Positions 35,727-44,435 of a stretch of 64,000 nucleotides of DNA are shown here, one piece after another. Every line of letters begins with the position of its first letter. Position 1 is the first letter of the stretch. Origin of the DNA: Nostoc sp. UCD121 (GTDB lineage: Bacteria; Cyanobacteriota; Cyanobacteriia; Cyanobacteriales; Nostocaceae); assembly GCF_014222285.1 (NCBI RefSeq), contig NZ_JACKZS010000001.1:1-64000 (forward strand), read 5' to 3'. The notes below the pieces were generated by a model. It ran no database searches. It was not told the DNA's origin and was given only the letters and a program-made list of their open reading frames with translations. Position numbers and translations under genes: made by a program.

Positions 35727-37100
35727 ATGAAAAAAACAGTTATTCTAAATGTCGTAGGATTAACGCCCAATTTACTAGGAGAAAACACGCCGTTTTTATC
35801 TTCTTGGGCGGCTATTGGGCAAGTCGTTCCCATCAAAAAAGTGCTACCTGCTGTAACTTGTTCGGTTCAGGCTACTTATTTAACAGGAAAATTGCCTGAT
35901 GAACATGGAATTGTTGCTAATGGTTGGTACTTCCGCGATGAATGTGAAGTTAAGTTTTGGCGACAATCTAATAAACTAGTGCAGGCTCCCAAAGTTTGGG
36001 AAATAGCTAAATCAATCGATCCAAACTTTACTTGTGCCAACCTTTTTTGGTGGTACAACATGTACTCTACGGCAGATTATGCGATTACGCCGCGCCCGAT
36101 GTATCCCGCAGATGGGAGAAAATTACCTGATATTTATACACATCCTAGTGATGTGCGATCGCAAATTCAATCTGATTTAGGAAACTTCCCTCTGTTCGAT
36201 TTCTGGGGGCCAAAGACTTCCATTAGTTCTAGTCAATGGATTGCCAATTCCGCAAAATGGATTGAGGAACGCTACAGCCCAACATTATCAATGGTTTATC
36301 TACCACATTTAGATTACTGTCTGCAAAAATTTGGTAACAATCAAACACAGATTCAAGCAGATTTGCGAGAAATTGATGCTGTTTGTGGGGATTTAATTGA
36401 ATATTTTCAAGCACGTAATACTCAGGTAATTATTCTTTCTGAGTATGGCATTACCCCAGTTTCTAAAGCTGTGGATTTGAACCGCGTACTACGGGAAAAT
36501 GGTTTAATCGCTGTGCGAGAAGAATTAGGGCGAGAACTGCTCGATTTTGGTGCTAGCATTGCCTTTGCCGTTGCCGATCACCAAATTGCTCATGTGTATG
36601 TGAACGATCCGGCGTATATCCCAAAAGTGCGATCGCTTTTAGAAGCAACTGAAGGCGTAGCGCAGGTATTGGATGAAGAGGGTAAACAAGCCTACCATCT
36701 CGATCATCCTAGATCGGGTGAGTTGGTAGCGATCGCTCAATCTGACACTTGGTTTACCTATTATTATTGGCTCGATGATGCGAAAGCGCCTGATTTTGCT
36801 AGAACTGTAGATATCCACCGCAAGCCTGGTTACGATCCTGTAGAACTTTTCCTTGATCCGCAAATTAAATTTCCTCAAGGAAAAATTGCTCTTAAACTAC
36901 TTAAGAAACAACTCGGTTTTCGCTACTTAATGGATGTGATTCCTCTGGATGCTTCTCTGGTGCGTGGCTCTCACGGTAATATCACCACTTCCCCAGCTGA
37001 AGGGCCTCTATTTATCACCCATCAAACTCACCTAGTTGATGAAAATCGCATTGAGGCGACAGATGTTTGCTCGTTGATTCTCAAACATTTAAATACCTGA
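35727..37100 (+). CDS. eboF: EboF, alkaline phosphatase/phosphodiesterase superfamily
   Basis: 457 residues. The nucleotide pyrophosphatase/phosphodiesterase fold is recognisable: N-terminal VVGLTPNLLG (metal Asp replaced by Gly-Leu-Thr), AVTCSVQATYLTGKLPDEHG with the Thr/Ser nucleophile region, YLPHLDYCLQKFG (metal DxxxxH-like) and SEYGITPV. The C-terminal block RGSHGNITTSPAEGPLFITH supplies the last His. Last gene of the plus-strand ebo set. The absence of an Asp at the first metal site should be checked against other EboF proteins before calling it inactive. Confidence 0.83.
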   Translation: MKKTVILNVVGLTPNLLGENTPFLSSWAAIGQVVPIKKVLPAVTCSVQATYLTGKLPDEHGIVANGWYFRDECEVKFWRQSNKLVQAPKVWEIAKSIDPNFTCANLFWWYNMYSTADYAITPRPMYPADGRKLPDIYTHPSDVRSQIQSDLGNFPLFDFWGPKTSISSSQWIANSAKWIEERYSPTLSMVYLPHLDYCLQKFGNNQTQIQADLREIDAVCGDLIEYFQARNTQVIILSEYGITPVSKAVDLNRVLRENGLIAVREELGRELLDFGASIAFAVADHQIAHVYVNDPAYIPKVRSLLEATEGVAQVLDEEGKQAYHLDHPRSGELVAIAQSDTWFTYYYWLDDAKAPDFARTVDIHRKPGYDPVELFLDPQIKFPQGKIALKLLKKQLGFRYLMDVIPLDASLVRGSHGNITTSPAEGPLFITHQTHLVDENRIEATDVCSLILKHLNT

Positions 37101-37160
37101 AAGGCAGTGTAGAGAAGATATATCGCCTCTGCATCTTACCAAAATAGAAAAAAATTTATG

Positions 37161-37219
37161 GTAATTCATAATCATTTCGAGTATGATTTATATATAAACT
37201 CGTTATGACTATGAATTAC
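37161..37219. promoter_or_regulatory. 22-bp imperfect inverted repeat upstream of catalase
   Basis: Left arm 37161-37182 starts GTAATTCATA and ends CGAGT; right arm 37198-37219 is its reverse complement at 19 of 22 positions. The 15-base spacer is AT-rich. It lies 85-143 bp before the catalase ATG and 61 bp after eboF. It may be a regulator site for katE or a terminator-like hairpin. Confidence 0.55.
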
Positions 37220-37303
37220 ATTGTTCTATCAGTAGGTATCTATCTACTGACTAAAATGTACTGTGGGCAATCTGAGTAACTTACATGGAGAGCTTCTTTA
37301 CCG

Positions 37304-38797
37304 ATGACTGAACCCCAAAACTTGACAACTGCTGATGGTATTCCAGTTAGCGATAACCAGAACTCACTTACAGCTGGAGCGCGTGGCCCTGTATTAATGC
37401 AGGATTTCCACCTCATAGAAAAGCTGGCTCATTTCAACAGAGAACGTATTCCTGAAAGAGTTGTTCACGCTAAAGGTGCTGCTGCTCATGGTACTTTGAC
37501 TATTACCAATGACATTACCCGCTATAGTAAAGCCAAACTTTTTTCTGAAATTGGCAAGAAAACGGAACTTCTCTTGCGTTTCTCTACAGTCGGAGGAGAA
37601 AAAGGTTCAGCAGATGCCGAGCGTGACCCTAGAGGTTTTTCCCTCAAGTTTTATACTGAGGAGGGTAACTGGGATCTTGTAGGTAACAATACCCCTATTT
37701 TCTTCATCCGCGACCCTTTGAAGTTTCCTGATTTTATCCATACCCAAAAGCGCAATCCGCAAACCAATTGCAAAGACCAGAATGCAAAGTGGGATTTTTG
37801 GTCACTCAGTCCAGAATCGCTTCACCAGGTGACGATCCTGTTTTCAGATCGGGGAATTCCCAAAACCCATCGACACATGGACGGTTTTGGTAGCCACACC
37901 TTTAGTTTAATTAATGCTGAAGGCGATCGCGTTTGGTGCAAATTTCACTTTAAGACTCTGCAAGGGCATCAAACCTTGACTGAGGAAGAATCAGCTAAGA
38001 TTAAGGGCGAAGATCCAGATCATGCAACTCACGATCTGTTTGAAGCGATCGCTAAAAAAGACTATCCTAAGTGGCGGATGTGTATTCAGGTGATGACCGA
38101 GGAGCAAGCGGAAAAACATCCTGATAATCCTTTTGACTTGACCAAAGTTTGGAAACAAGGCGAATATCCTTTAATTGAAGTCGGGATATTAGAGCTAAAT
38201 CGTAACCCTGAGAATTATTTTGCCGAAGTAGAGCAAGCTGCTTTTAGCCCTAGTGCAGTGGTTCCTGGCGTTAGTTTCTCTCCAGACAAAATGCTGCAAG
38301 CTCGAATCTTTTCTTACCCAGATGCTCAACGGTATCGCTTGGGTGGTAACTATCAGCAACTACCTGTCAACCAGCCCAAATGTCCAGTGATGCATTATCA
38401 GCGAGATGGCTTTATGGCATCGGGGAACAACGGCGGTAGCGTTCCTAACTATGAACCGAATAGTGCTGAGGGTACGCCCAAAGAAAATCCAGCTTATGCA
38501 GAACCACCTAGTCATTTAGGCGATGTCACAGTCGATCGTTACAGTCATCGTGAAGGAAACGACGATTATACCCAAGCAGGTAATCTCTATCGGTTACTAA
38601 CTCCTGAACAGCAAGAGCGGCTTGCTAAAAATATTGTCGGTAGTCTCTCTCAAGCAAGGGAAGACATCCAAATGCGCCAACTTTGCCACTTCTTCCGGGC
38701 AGATATTTCTTATGGTCGTCGTGTAGCTGAAGGATTGGGCATTTCAATCGATCCATCAATGTTTTCTCATGATGCTCAACCTGTAGGTAACTGGTAG
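37304..38797 (+). CDS. kat: Heme catalase (monofunctional)
   Basis: 497 residues, a small-subunit catalase that dismutates H2O2. Distal His55 lies in [13 protein letters not shown]; Asn128/129 in [14 protein letters not shown]; the proximal heme ligand is Tyr338 in [15 protein letters not shown]. The NADPH-binding region [12 protein letters not shown] is present. Many cyanobacteria rely on Mn-catalases or peroxidases instead, so a complete heme catalase is a useful marker. It follows the ebo cluster but is probably its own unit. A MITE lies 40 bp after the stop. Confidence 0.95.
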   Translation: MTEPQNLTTADGIPVSDNQNSLTAGARGPVLMQDFHLIEKLAHFNRERIPERVVHAKGAAAHGTLTITNDITRYSKAKLFSEIGKKTELLLRFSTVGGEKGSADAERDPRGFSLKFYTEEGNWDLVGNNTPIFFIRDPLKFPDFIHTQKRNPQTNCKDQNAKWDFWSLSPESLHQVTILFSDRGIPKTHRHMDGFGSHTFSLINAEGDRVWCKFHFKTLQGHQTLTEEESAKIKGEDPDHATHDLFEAIAKKDYPKWRMCIQVMTEEQAEKHPDNPFDLTKVWKQGEYPLIEVGILELNRNPENYFAEVEQAAFSPSAVVPGVSFSPDKMLQARIFSYPDAQRYRLGGNYQQLPVNQPKCPVMHYQRDGFMASGNNGGSVPNYEPNSAEGTPKENPAYAEPPSHLGDVTVDRYSHREGNDDYTQAGNLYRLLTPEQQERLAKNIVGSLSQAREDIQMRQLCHFFRADISYGRRVAEGLGISIDPSMFSHDAQPVGNW

Positions 38798-38837
38798 CCT
38801 TATCCAATTTTGTGGGGTGGGCATCTTGCCCGCCTTA

Positions 38838-39000
38838 GAGGATGTTTGAAAAGTTATTTTCTTGGTAGCAAAACGTTTTAGATCCCCCTAAATCCCCCTT
38901 AAAAAGGGGGACTTTGATTCCGGTTCCCCCCTTTTTAAGGGGGGTTAGGGGGGATCAATAAGTGCCTAAAATCACAGCGAAACACTTTTCAAACAACCTC
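38838..39000. mobile_element. MITE, family A copy 2 (163 bp)
   Basis: Terminal inverted repeats GAGGATGTTTGAAAAGT and ACTTTTCAAACAACCTC, flanked by TTA (38835-38837 and 39001-39003). Interior as copy 1 at 28143, without the extra segment. Compact, non-coding, hairpin-forming. Two copies with TIRs and target duplications support mobility by a transposase in trans. Confidence 0.8.
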
Positions 39001-39052
39001 TTAAAGCAAATTCCTTTGATTAGCTTACAAACTAAATCGAGGTAATTTAAAC

Positions 39053-39325
39053 ATGAAATTAACAGCAACAGAAAAAGGCTTATTAATTCCTAAAGAACTA
39101 TTAGGAGAAAACCAAGAGTTTGAGATTATTCAAGAAAATGGAAAAATTATTATTACTAGCATCAAACAAACATCTTCTATTTGGGATTTAGGTTCAAATC
39201 CTGTGGAATGTGATGTAAAAGATGGTGCAATTAACCACGATCGCTATTTCTATAACCCGTTAACCGAGATAAAAGCTTCGTTAACGGAGCTAAAATACTC
39301 GTTAACGGAGATAAAAGCCTCGTGA
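39053..39325 (+). CDS. AbrB/SpoVT-like small protein extended by a repeat array
   Basis: 90 residues. The first ~68 (KLTATEKGLLIPKELLGENQ, FEIIQENGKIIITSI, ending NHDRYFYN) match small cyanobacterial proteins with a swapped-hairpin AbrB-like fold that often serve as antitoxins. The next 21 residues, LTEIKAS-LTELKYS-LTEIKAS, come from the first three units of a 21-bp tandem array; a stop arises where TTAACG mutates to TGAACG in unit four. A normal protein would end near YFYN, so the array has overrun the 3' end. No toxin gene is adjacent. Confidence 0.6.
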   Translation: MKLTATEKGLLIPKELLGENQEFEIIQENGKIIITSIKQTSSIWDLGSNPVECDVKDGAINHDRYFYNPLTEIKASLTELKYSLTEIKAS

Positions 39326-39488
39326 ACGGAGCTAAAAGCCTCGTTAAGGAAGATAAAAGCCTCGTTAACGGAGCTAAAATACTCGTGAACGGAGATAAAA
39401 CACTCGTTAACGGAGCTAAAATACTCGTTAACGGAGCTAAAATACTCGTGAACGGAGATAAAATACTCGTTGACGGAGTTCAGAGGCT
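39258..39488 (+). repeat. Eleven 21-bp tandem repeats (CGTTAACGGAGCTAAAATAC type)
   Basis: Eleven consecutive 21-bp units from 39258, each starting CGTTAACGGAG (or CGTGAACGGAG) and ending AAAATACT, AAAAGCCT or similar, plus a partial twelfth. The first three are in frame with the AbrB-like gene. The GTTAAC core is a palindrome. Same period as arrays at 14349 and 54791 but unrelated sequence. Confidence 0.88.
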
Positions 39489-39737
39489 CATTAAGTAGAT
39501 AAACAAAAATATTTACAGTTATTGCGATCGCACCCTTCGCAAAGCATATCGTAGAGAAGTAGTTCTAGGCGTTGCGATCGCACTATTTTGCTTCACTGCA
39601 TTTGCACTGACATTGTGTAATTAATTATGTTGCTTACTTCTTAGACTAGGATTTGAATCCCAGGCGGGTAATGCAGCCGGTGCAGCTTACCTAAATTACT
39701 GAAACCAACGCCAGACACAAGCAACCATTCTCCTGAA
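39489..39737. other. Intergenic tail after the 21-bp array
   Basis: Carries HIP1-like sites and a GTAGAGAAG fragment. A tRNA T-arm-like GGATTTGAATCCC lies at about 39650 but no tRNA fold surrounds it. No gene seen. Confidence 0.45.
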
Positions 39738-41282
39738 TCAAGGCTGACGATTCCGCCGCAAGTCTTCCAGATTTTCACGAAAGGTTATTGTATCAGGATG
39801 ATTTGCCCCTAAGCGTTTTTCAGCAATCTCCAAAGCATCAATATATAAAGGTTCGGCATCGCTGTACCTTCCCTGTGAATTGTAGAGTCCTGCTAAATTG
39901 TTCAGGCTTTTTGCTACATCGGGGTGTTCATCCCCCAGCAGGCGTTTTCTCATCGCCAAAGCTTCGATTAACAAAGGTTCGGCATCGTTGTATCTTCTCT
40001 GTGAATCGTAGAGTGCTGCCAAATTGTTCAGGCTAGTTGCCACATCGGGGTGTTCATCCCCTAGCAGACGTTTTATCATCGCCAAAGCTTCGATATATAA
40101 AGGTTCGGCATCGCTGTACCTTCCCTGTGATTTGTAAAGTGTTGCCAAATTGTTCAGGCTAGTTGCCACATCGGGGTGTTCATCCCCCAGCAGACGTTTT
40201 CTCATCGCCAAAGCTTCGATTAACAAAGGTTCGGCATCGCTGTATCTTCCCTGTGATTTGTAAAGTGTTGCCAAATTGTTCAGGCTAGTTGCCACATCGG
40301 GGTGTTCATCCCCCAGCAGACGTTTTCTCATCGCCAAAGCTTCGATTAACAAAGGTTCGGCATCGCTGTATCTTCCCTGTGATTTGTAAAGTGTTGCCAA
40401 ATTGTTCAGGCTAGTTGCCACATCGGGGTGTTCATCCCCCAGCAGACGTTTTCTCATCGCCAAAGCTTCGATTAACAAAGGTTCGGCATCGCTGTACCTT
40501 CCCTGTGATTTGTAGAGTAATGCCAAATTGTTCAGGCTAGTTGCCACTGAGGGGTGTTCATCCCCCAGCAGATGTTTTCTCATCGCCAAAGCTTCGATAA
40601 ACAAAGGTTCGGCATCGCTGTACCTTCCCTGTAATTTGTAGAGGAGTGCCAAATTGTTCAGGCTAGTTGCCACTGAGGGGTGTTCATCTCCAAAACGTTT
40701 TTTAGCAGCTGATAAACATTGTTCATGCCACGGTAAAGCTTGGACGTATGCTCCTTGACCTTCGTAAAATCTAGCCAAGCCTACAAAAGGCCAGATTAAA
40801 TCATCATCGCTTAACCACGCTTGGTAAAGTGTGGCAGCTTCTCCAAGGTGAGGGATGGCAAGAGTTGCTTGAGCAATTTCTATCAATGTGGGTGTCTGAG
40901 GAATATCTTTTGCTACGGCTACCATTGCTTGACAATAGCCACGCTTAAGTTCGTCAGCTTCAGCCAAATCTTCTAACTTCTGCTGCAATAATTCCCGAAT
41001 GCGTTCGTGAACTTGGTAGGTGTCCTCTGCCAATTCTTGCAGCAAATAACGCTCAACTAAAATAGTGCAGTTAGCTTTGAGGTCAAATTCCAAATCGCTA
41101 GAACTTGCTGCTGATTCTACCAAAGACCAAGGGATAGGAGCCAAAGCAAACAAACTCAAAAGACTTGCCAATTTTTGCGCCTCTGGTTCCAAGCTTTGCC
41201 AATTCAACTCAAAAGCTGCTGCTACACCAGACTCACCTGCTGATGCTTGCTTTTGTAGCTGTGCGAGAATATCTGCTAGCAT
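39738..41282 (-). CDS. Winged-helix/TPR protein, C-terminal half of a caspase-NB-ARC-TPR STAND protein
   Basis: 514 residues from ATG 41282 (MLADILAQL). Residues ~1-150 (FELNWQSLEPEAQKLASLLS, VHERIRELLQQKL) form the winged-helix linker normally found after NB-ARC. The rest is tetratricopeptide repeats of kinesin-light-chain type: eight ~42-residue units like HPDVATSLNNLATLYKSQGR. Units 3-5 are almost identical at DNA level (126 bp). The frame is open to 41357 without a start that fits. Its ATG lies within the stop region of the upstream caspase gene (ATGCTAG), so it is either translated by coupling or was separated by a frameshift from one ~980-residue protein. Confidence 0.85.
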   Translation of the reverse strand: MLADILAQLQKQASAGESGVAAAFELNWQSLEPEAQKLASLLSLFALAPIPWSLVESAASSSDLEFDLKANCTILVERYLLQELAEDTYQVHERIRELLQQKLEDLAEADELKRGYCQAMVAVAKDIPQTPTLIEIAQATLAIPHLGEAATLYQAWLSDDDLIWPFVGLARFYEGQGAYVQALPWHEQCLSAAKKRFGDEHPSVATSLNNLALLYKLQGRYSDAEPLFIEALAMRKHLLGDEHPSVATSLNNLALLYKSQGRYSDAEPLLIEALAMRKRLLGDEHPDVATSLNNLATLYKSQGRYSDAEPLLIEALAMRKRLLGDEHPDVATSLNNLATLYKSQGRYSDAEPLLIEALAMRKRLLGDEHPDVATSLNNLATLYKSQGRYSDAEPLYIEALAMIKRLLGDEHPDVATSLNNLAALYDSQRRYNDAEPLLIEALAMRKRLLGDEHPDVAKSLNNLAGLYNSQGRYSDAEPLYIDALEIAEKRLGANHPDTITFRENLEDLRRNRQP

Positions 41283-42724
41283 GATTCGCTCCCTGGCTCT
41301 TGCCGCAGTCCTGCTATTAGGTAAAGTCCAACAGGTACATAATTCACAAATTGGCAAAGTCCCTTAGCAAATTCTAATTCCTTTTCAACCCTATCTTTTC
41401 CCAGCAGGGTTGTTAATAATTCTAAGGCTGCATCTGCTGACAATTTACCTAACGGCAGTGATGGATATGCTAACCCTGTGTTTAGACGAGTGGTAATTAA
41501 CACCTTAAACCGAGAACCTTTAGGTGGTAGATAGGGTTGAATTAGCTTCCAGTCTTTGACATCATCAAATATTAATAGAACTTTGCCAGCTTGCCACTTC
41601 TTCCAGCAATAAGCAACTTGACCTGCTAGGCTTAATCCATCAGGAAGATTAAAGTTAGGTAAATTAACAACTCCAAACTCTACTAACTGGGTTCCCAAAT
41701 CAATACCTTGGGGATTTAACCAACAACACCCGCCCGAATAATCTTCTAAATATTGCCATGAGTATTGAATAGCTAACTCTGTTTTACCCACGCCACCTTG
41801 TCCAGTCACATCGCTAATTACTACAACATCATTTGCTTGCAATAGCTGATGCAATTGTTCTATTTGCTCATCCCTCCCGACAAACTTACGAGCTTGACTC
41901 TGTGGGATATCATGCGGGATATCAAACGGATTAAAATGAGATTTTTCAATATCTCCATCCCAACTGCGGGAATAAAAATAAGTCGGCAGTTGTTTTTTAT
42001 CTAAACCGTTAAATCGCTGCTTAACTGCCTCAGTGACTTCCCTCATATTTGGCGGAAAAGTCCCATTAGCTGCTGCAAAAGCCTCCCGCACAGCTTGAGA
42101 AAAGTATCCTGTTTTATTTTCAGAATTTACCTTAGCTTGCTCTCCTTCTCGCGTAGCCAGTAACACAAATTGTTGACTATCTTGCTTTGGCTGACCACTC
42201 AAAAAAGCTTTGCCGCCTAAATTAGTTGGTCTTCCCTTGGACTCTAAAACATAATTGGCACAGGCATCAATAATACAAATATGATTACGAATCTGAAATT
42301 TATCGGAACCCAACAAAACTAATAAAGAATCTAAATCTAAATTCTGCCAATTCTGTTTATTAGCATCAGCACAAAGCAACCGACGCTCTCGTTCTGAGGT
42401 AATCAAACCATGTCCCGCCCAAAAAATGTAGAGTAAATCCCCCGACTTTGGGGATAAAAAGTTAGTCACAATGTCGGAGATATTTTGCTCTGTTGCTAAC
42501 TCTACAGTTAACCCACATTCCCCAATTAACTGCTGATTTTCTTCCAGCGCTGATAAACATAACCGGATATTCTCCCTCGGTACACCGTGCAGATGCAGCC
42601 AATGAGCAAATTTCAGCGCGTCATCGGCTGGCCCCCCACCTGGCACGTTCCAAGCAGTTTCGTGGTACTTTTCAATACCCACAATTAAGCCAAATGTTCG
42701 CTCAGGTTTAGCCATCAACTGCAT
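41276..42724 (-). CDS. Caspase-like protease fused to NB-ARC NTPase (STAND)
   Basis: 482 residues. The N-terminal caspase fold (about 10-235) has TFGLIVGIEKY, the catalytic His105 in FWAGHG and Cys155 in IIDACAN, so peptidase activity is plausible. From ~277 an NB-ARC module follows: KFVGRDEQIEQLHQLL, Walker A TGQGGVGKTELA (307-318), Walker B VLLIFDDV, and LITTR. It stops at 41276 in the helical part of the STAND module (NYVPVGLYLIAG). Such caspase-STAND-TPR proteins sense a ligand through the repeats and trigger proteolysis, and are enriched in multicellular cyanobacteria. Neighbouring hydrolase and unknown genes on the same strand suggest a conflict or cell-death system. Confidence 0.88.
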   Translation of the reverse strand: MQLMAKPERTFGLIVGIEKYHETAWNVPGGGPADDALKFAHWLHLHGVPRENIRLCLSALEENQQLIGECGLTVELATEQNISDIVTNFLSPKSGDLLYIFWAGHGLITSERERRLLCADANKQNWQNLDLDSLLVLLGSDKFQIRNHICIIDACANYVLESKGRPTNLGGKAFLSGQPKQDSQQFVLLATREGEQAKVNSENKTGYFSQAVREAFAAANGTFPPNMREVTEAVKQRFNGLDKKQLPTYFYSRSWDGDIEKSHFNPFDIPHDIPQSQARKFVGRDEQIEQLHQLLQANDVVVISDVTGQGGVGKTELAIQYSWQYLEDYSGGCCWLNPQGIDLGTQLVEFGVVNLPNFNLPDGLSLAGQVAYCWKKWQAGKVLLIFDDVKDWKLIQPYLPPKGSRFKVLITTRLNTGLAYPSLPLGKLSADAALELLTTLLGKDRVEKELEFAKGLCQFVNYVPVGLYLIAGLRQEPGSESC

Positions 42725-42770
42725 GATGACTTAGCCTCTCACGTTATGGGGAAAATGACCTAACCCGCTA

Positions 42771-43002
42771 GGGCGTGTTTTCAAACCTTTCTTGAAGCAC
42801 CTGAGTCTTTGGAGATCCCCCCAACCCCCCTTAAAAAGGGGGGCTTTTAGAGTTTCTTTTCTCTCCTTTACAAGAGGGGTTAGGGAGGCTTTTAGAGTTT
42901 CTTTTCTCCCCTTTACAAGAGGGGTTAGGGAGGCTTTTAGAATTTCTTTTCCCCCCTTAAAAAGGGGGGTTAGGGGGGATCTTCGAGTTTGAAAACAGTC
43001 CC
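42771..43002. mobile_element. MITE-like element, family B (232 bp) inside the caspase island
   Basis: Ends GGGCGTGTTTTCAAAC and GTTTGAAAACAGTCCC are inverted repeats (14 of 16), flanked by TA on both sides, as expected for IS630/Tc1-type transposition. Inside are C-rich and G-rich blocks plus two ~57-bp internal repeats (TTTAGAGTTTCTTTTCTCCC). It lies in the gap between the hydrolase and caspase genes and may split their transcription unit. No ORF is credible here, though frames up to 140 codons arise by chance. Confidence 0.7.
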
Positions 43003-43104
43003 TAACCCCCTTCCTTACTGGAGAAGGGGGGAAATTTAAAGCCTTTCTCCTTGTAGGGGAGAGGTTTGGAGAGGGTTTTTCTAGATACCGTAAAAAGTAA
43101 ACCA
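43003..43104. repeat. C/G-rich intergenic repeat after the hydrolase gene
   Basis: CCCTAACCCCCTTCCTTACT and GGAGAAGGGGGGAAATT, then CTCCTTGTAGGGGAGAGG, make two short hairpins. It is a frequent cyanobacterial intergenic sequence type and directly abuts family B element. Confidence 0.5.
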
Positions 43105-44280
43105 TTATGGCAACCTCGAAATAATCGCCTCCCAGGTTTTGGCATTTGTCCAATAAGCACCGTGGGAACGGGGAAATGGTTGTCTGCTATCCACTGGTAC
43201 ATCCTGCACTCGCTCAGGGAAAATTCTATTACCCACATAACTGAGAAAATCGCGTAAATCGTAGATATTCAACCATTGCGGGAAATGCTCTGGTAATAAC
43301 TGCCCATATTCTAAGCTGTAGAGGGCGTTAATCTCATATAAAAATGGTGCTTGGGAACCAACTGTTACCAATAATTCCACCTGAGACAACTGTTGCTGCA
43401 CTAGCAAATCTACACAAGCGATACCTCCCAAACTATGGGCGATTAAAACTACTGGCGGTTCTGCTTGGGCAATTTGTTGCTGGATAAATGCCCTGATTTT
43501 TTCACCCCGCGTCTGATACAACAAAATATCACCAGGCATAGGCGAAATTTTATCAGTTAACTCAAGGCGGTTTCCTCTTATATAATTTGTTCCGCCGTGC
43601 TGCGCTAGTTCAACAAATGGCTTTAATAACCAGCTACCCAATCCTAACTCCGCCTCTCCTAAAGCCAGAGTCAGCAATTCCACAACATCATCCCGCAATT
43701 GGGCATCGGTGAGTATGGGGGGAAATTTTTCTTGCTGTTCGCTAATAAACATTGCTTGAGCCACAACTGCTCTAGCTATTGGTGCATAATATTCACTCAA
43801 ATCAGATTCGGAAACTGTGAGCAACGCCCGTTCATAAGGTTCACTGTGGATAACCGCCTCTCGTGCTGGCTCAAATACCTCTGCAATTCCCGCTTCTTGC
43901 AATTTAGCTTCCAGTTCCAATGTCGGAGTGAGACTCGCTACACGAGATTGTAAAACATCCCCTGGTTCTTCCCCAAAGGGATTTCCTGACTCAATCGGTT
44001 TCAAGGACAACAGCCGCAACTCATACAGAGGATCGCGGTATAATTGCCCCCACAATACAATATCTGCGTCTTCTTCTGACTCAGATAAAGCTAGTGTCGA
44101 ATTCTCCAAGGGTACTGATGCCCGATTATCATTGAATTTTGCACCTAATACACCCCAAAGGCAGGGAGAAACTTTGATATCAGGACGTTGAGCGTGAATC
44201 TTTTGCTCAATTATCTGAAAAGTTTCGTTGTATTCTCTTTCCCTAATGCCAGTGCCATGTACAAATATTACGGTAGTCAC
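43105..44280 (-). CDS. Alpha/beta hydrolase of the caspase island
   Basis: 391 residues. It begins TTVIFVHGTGIRE, with the HG oxyanion-hole motif. A long insertion (about 40-270) precedes the nucleophile elbow LIAHSLGG (Ser283). The acid is probably Asp344 (IYDLRDFLSY), and His373 (RSHGAYW) completes the triad. The fold suits a lipase/esterase-type effector. The insertion may be a lid or a partner-binding region. It lies between a small unknown gene and the caspase-NB-ARC gene on the same strand. A role as a second effector or partner is inferred from position. Confidence 0.8.
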   Translation of the reverse strand: MTTVIFVHGTGIREREYNETFQIIEQKIHAQRPDIKVSPCLWGVLGAKFNDNRASVPLENSTLALSESEEDADIVLWGQLYRDPLYELRLLSLKPIESGNPFGEEPGDVLQSRVASLTPTLELEAKLQEAGIAEVFEPAREAVIHSEPYERALLTVSESDLSEYYAPIARAVVAQAMFISEQQEKFPPILTDAQLRDDVVELLTLALGEAELGLGSWLLKPFVELAQHGGTNYIRGNRLELTDKISPMPGDILLYQTRGEKIRAFIQQQIAQAEPPVVLIAHSLGGIACVDLLVQQQLSQVELLVTVGSQAPFLYEINALYSLEYGQLLPEHFPQWLNIYDLRDFLSYVGNRIFPERVQDVPVDSRQPFPRSHGAYWTNAKTWEAIISRLP

Positions 44281-44435
44281 AATAATTCGTAATTTATAAT
44301 TCGTAATTTTTACTCCATACCTGAAGTTAGGAGCTTGAAATAATGATACTACCCGTTGTTATATTTCCATTGATGAATCAAGGGGCTTGTACCTATTTAA
44401 TTACGAATTACGAATTACGAATTACGAATTACGAA
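44281..44435. repeat. AATTACG heptamer repeats (STRR)
   Basis: From about 44400 to 44440 there are five or more perfect AATTACG units in tandem, then the stop of the unknown gene. A looser inverted copy (AATTCGTAATT) lies at 44283-44307. Confidence 0.8.

Noticed and set aside
39640..39690. T-arm-like GGATTTGAATCCC as a possible tRNA
   Set aside because: No acceptor, D or anticodon arm can be drawn around it.
42731..43238. 140- and 78-codon frames between hydrolase and caspase genes
   Set aside because: Arise from the MITE-like and C/G-rich repeats.
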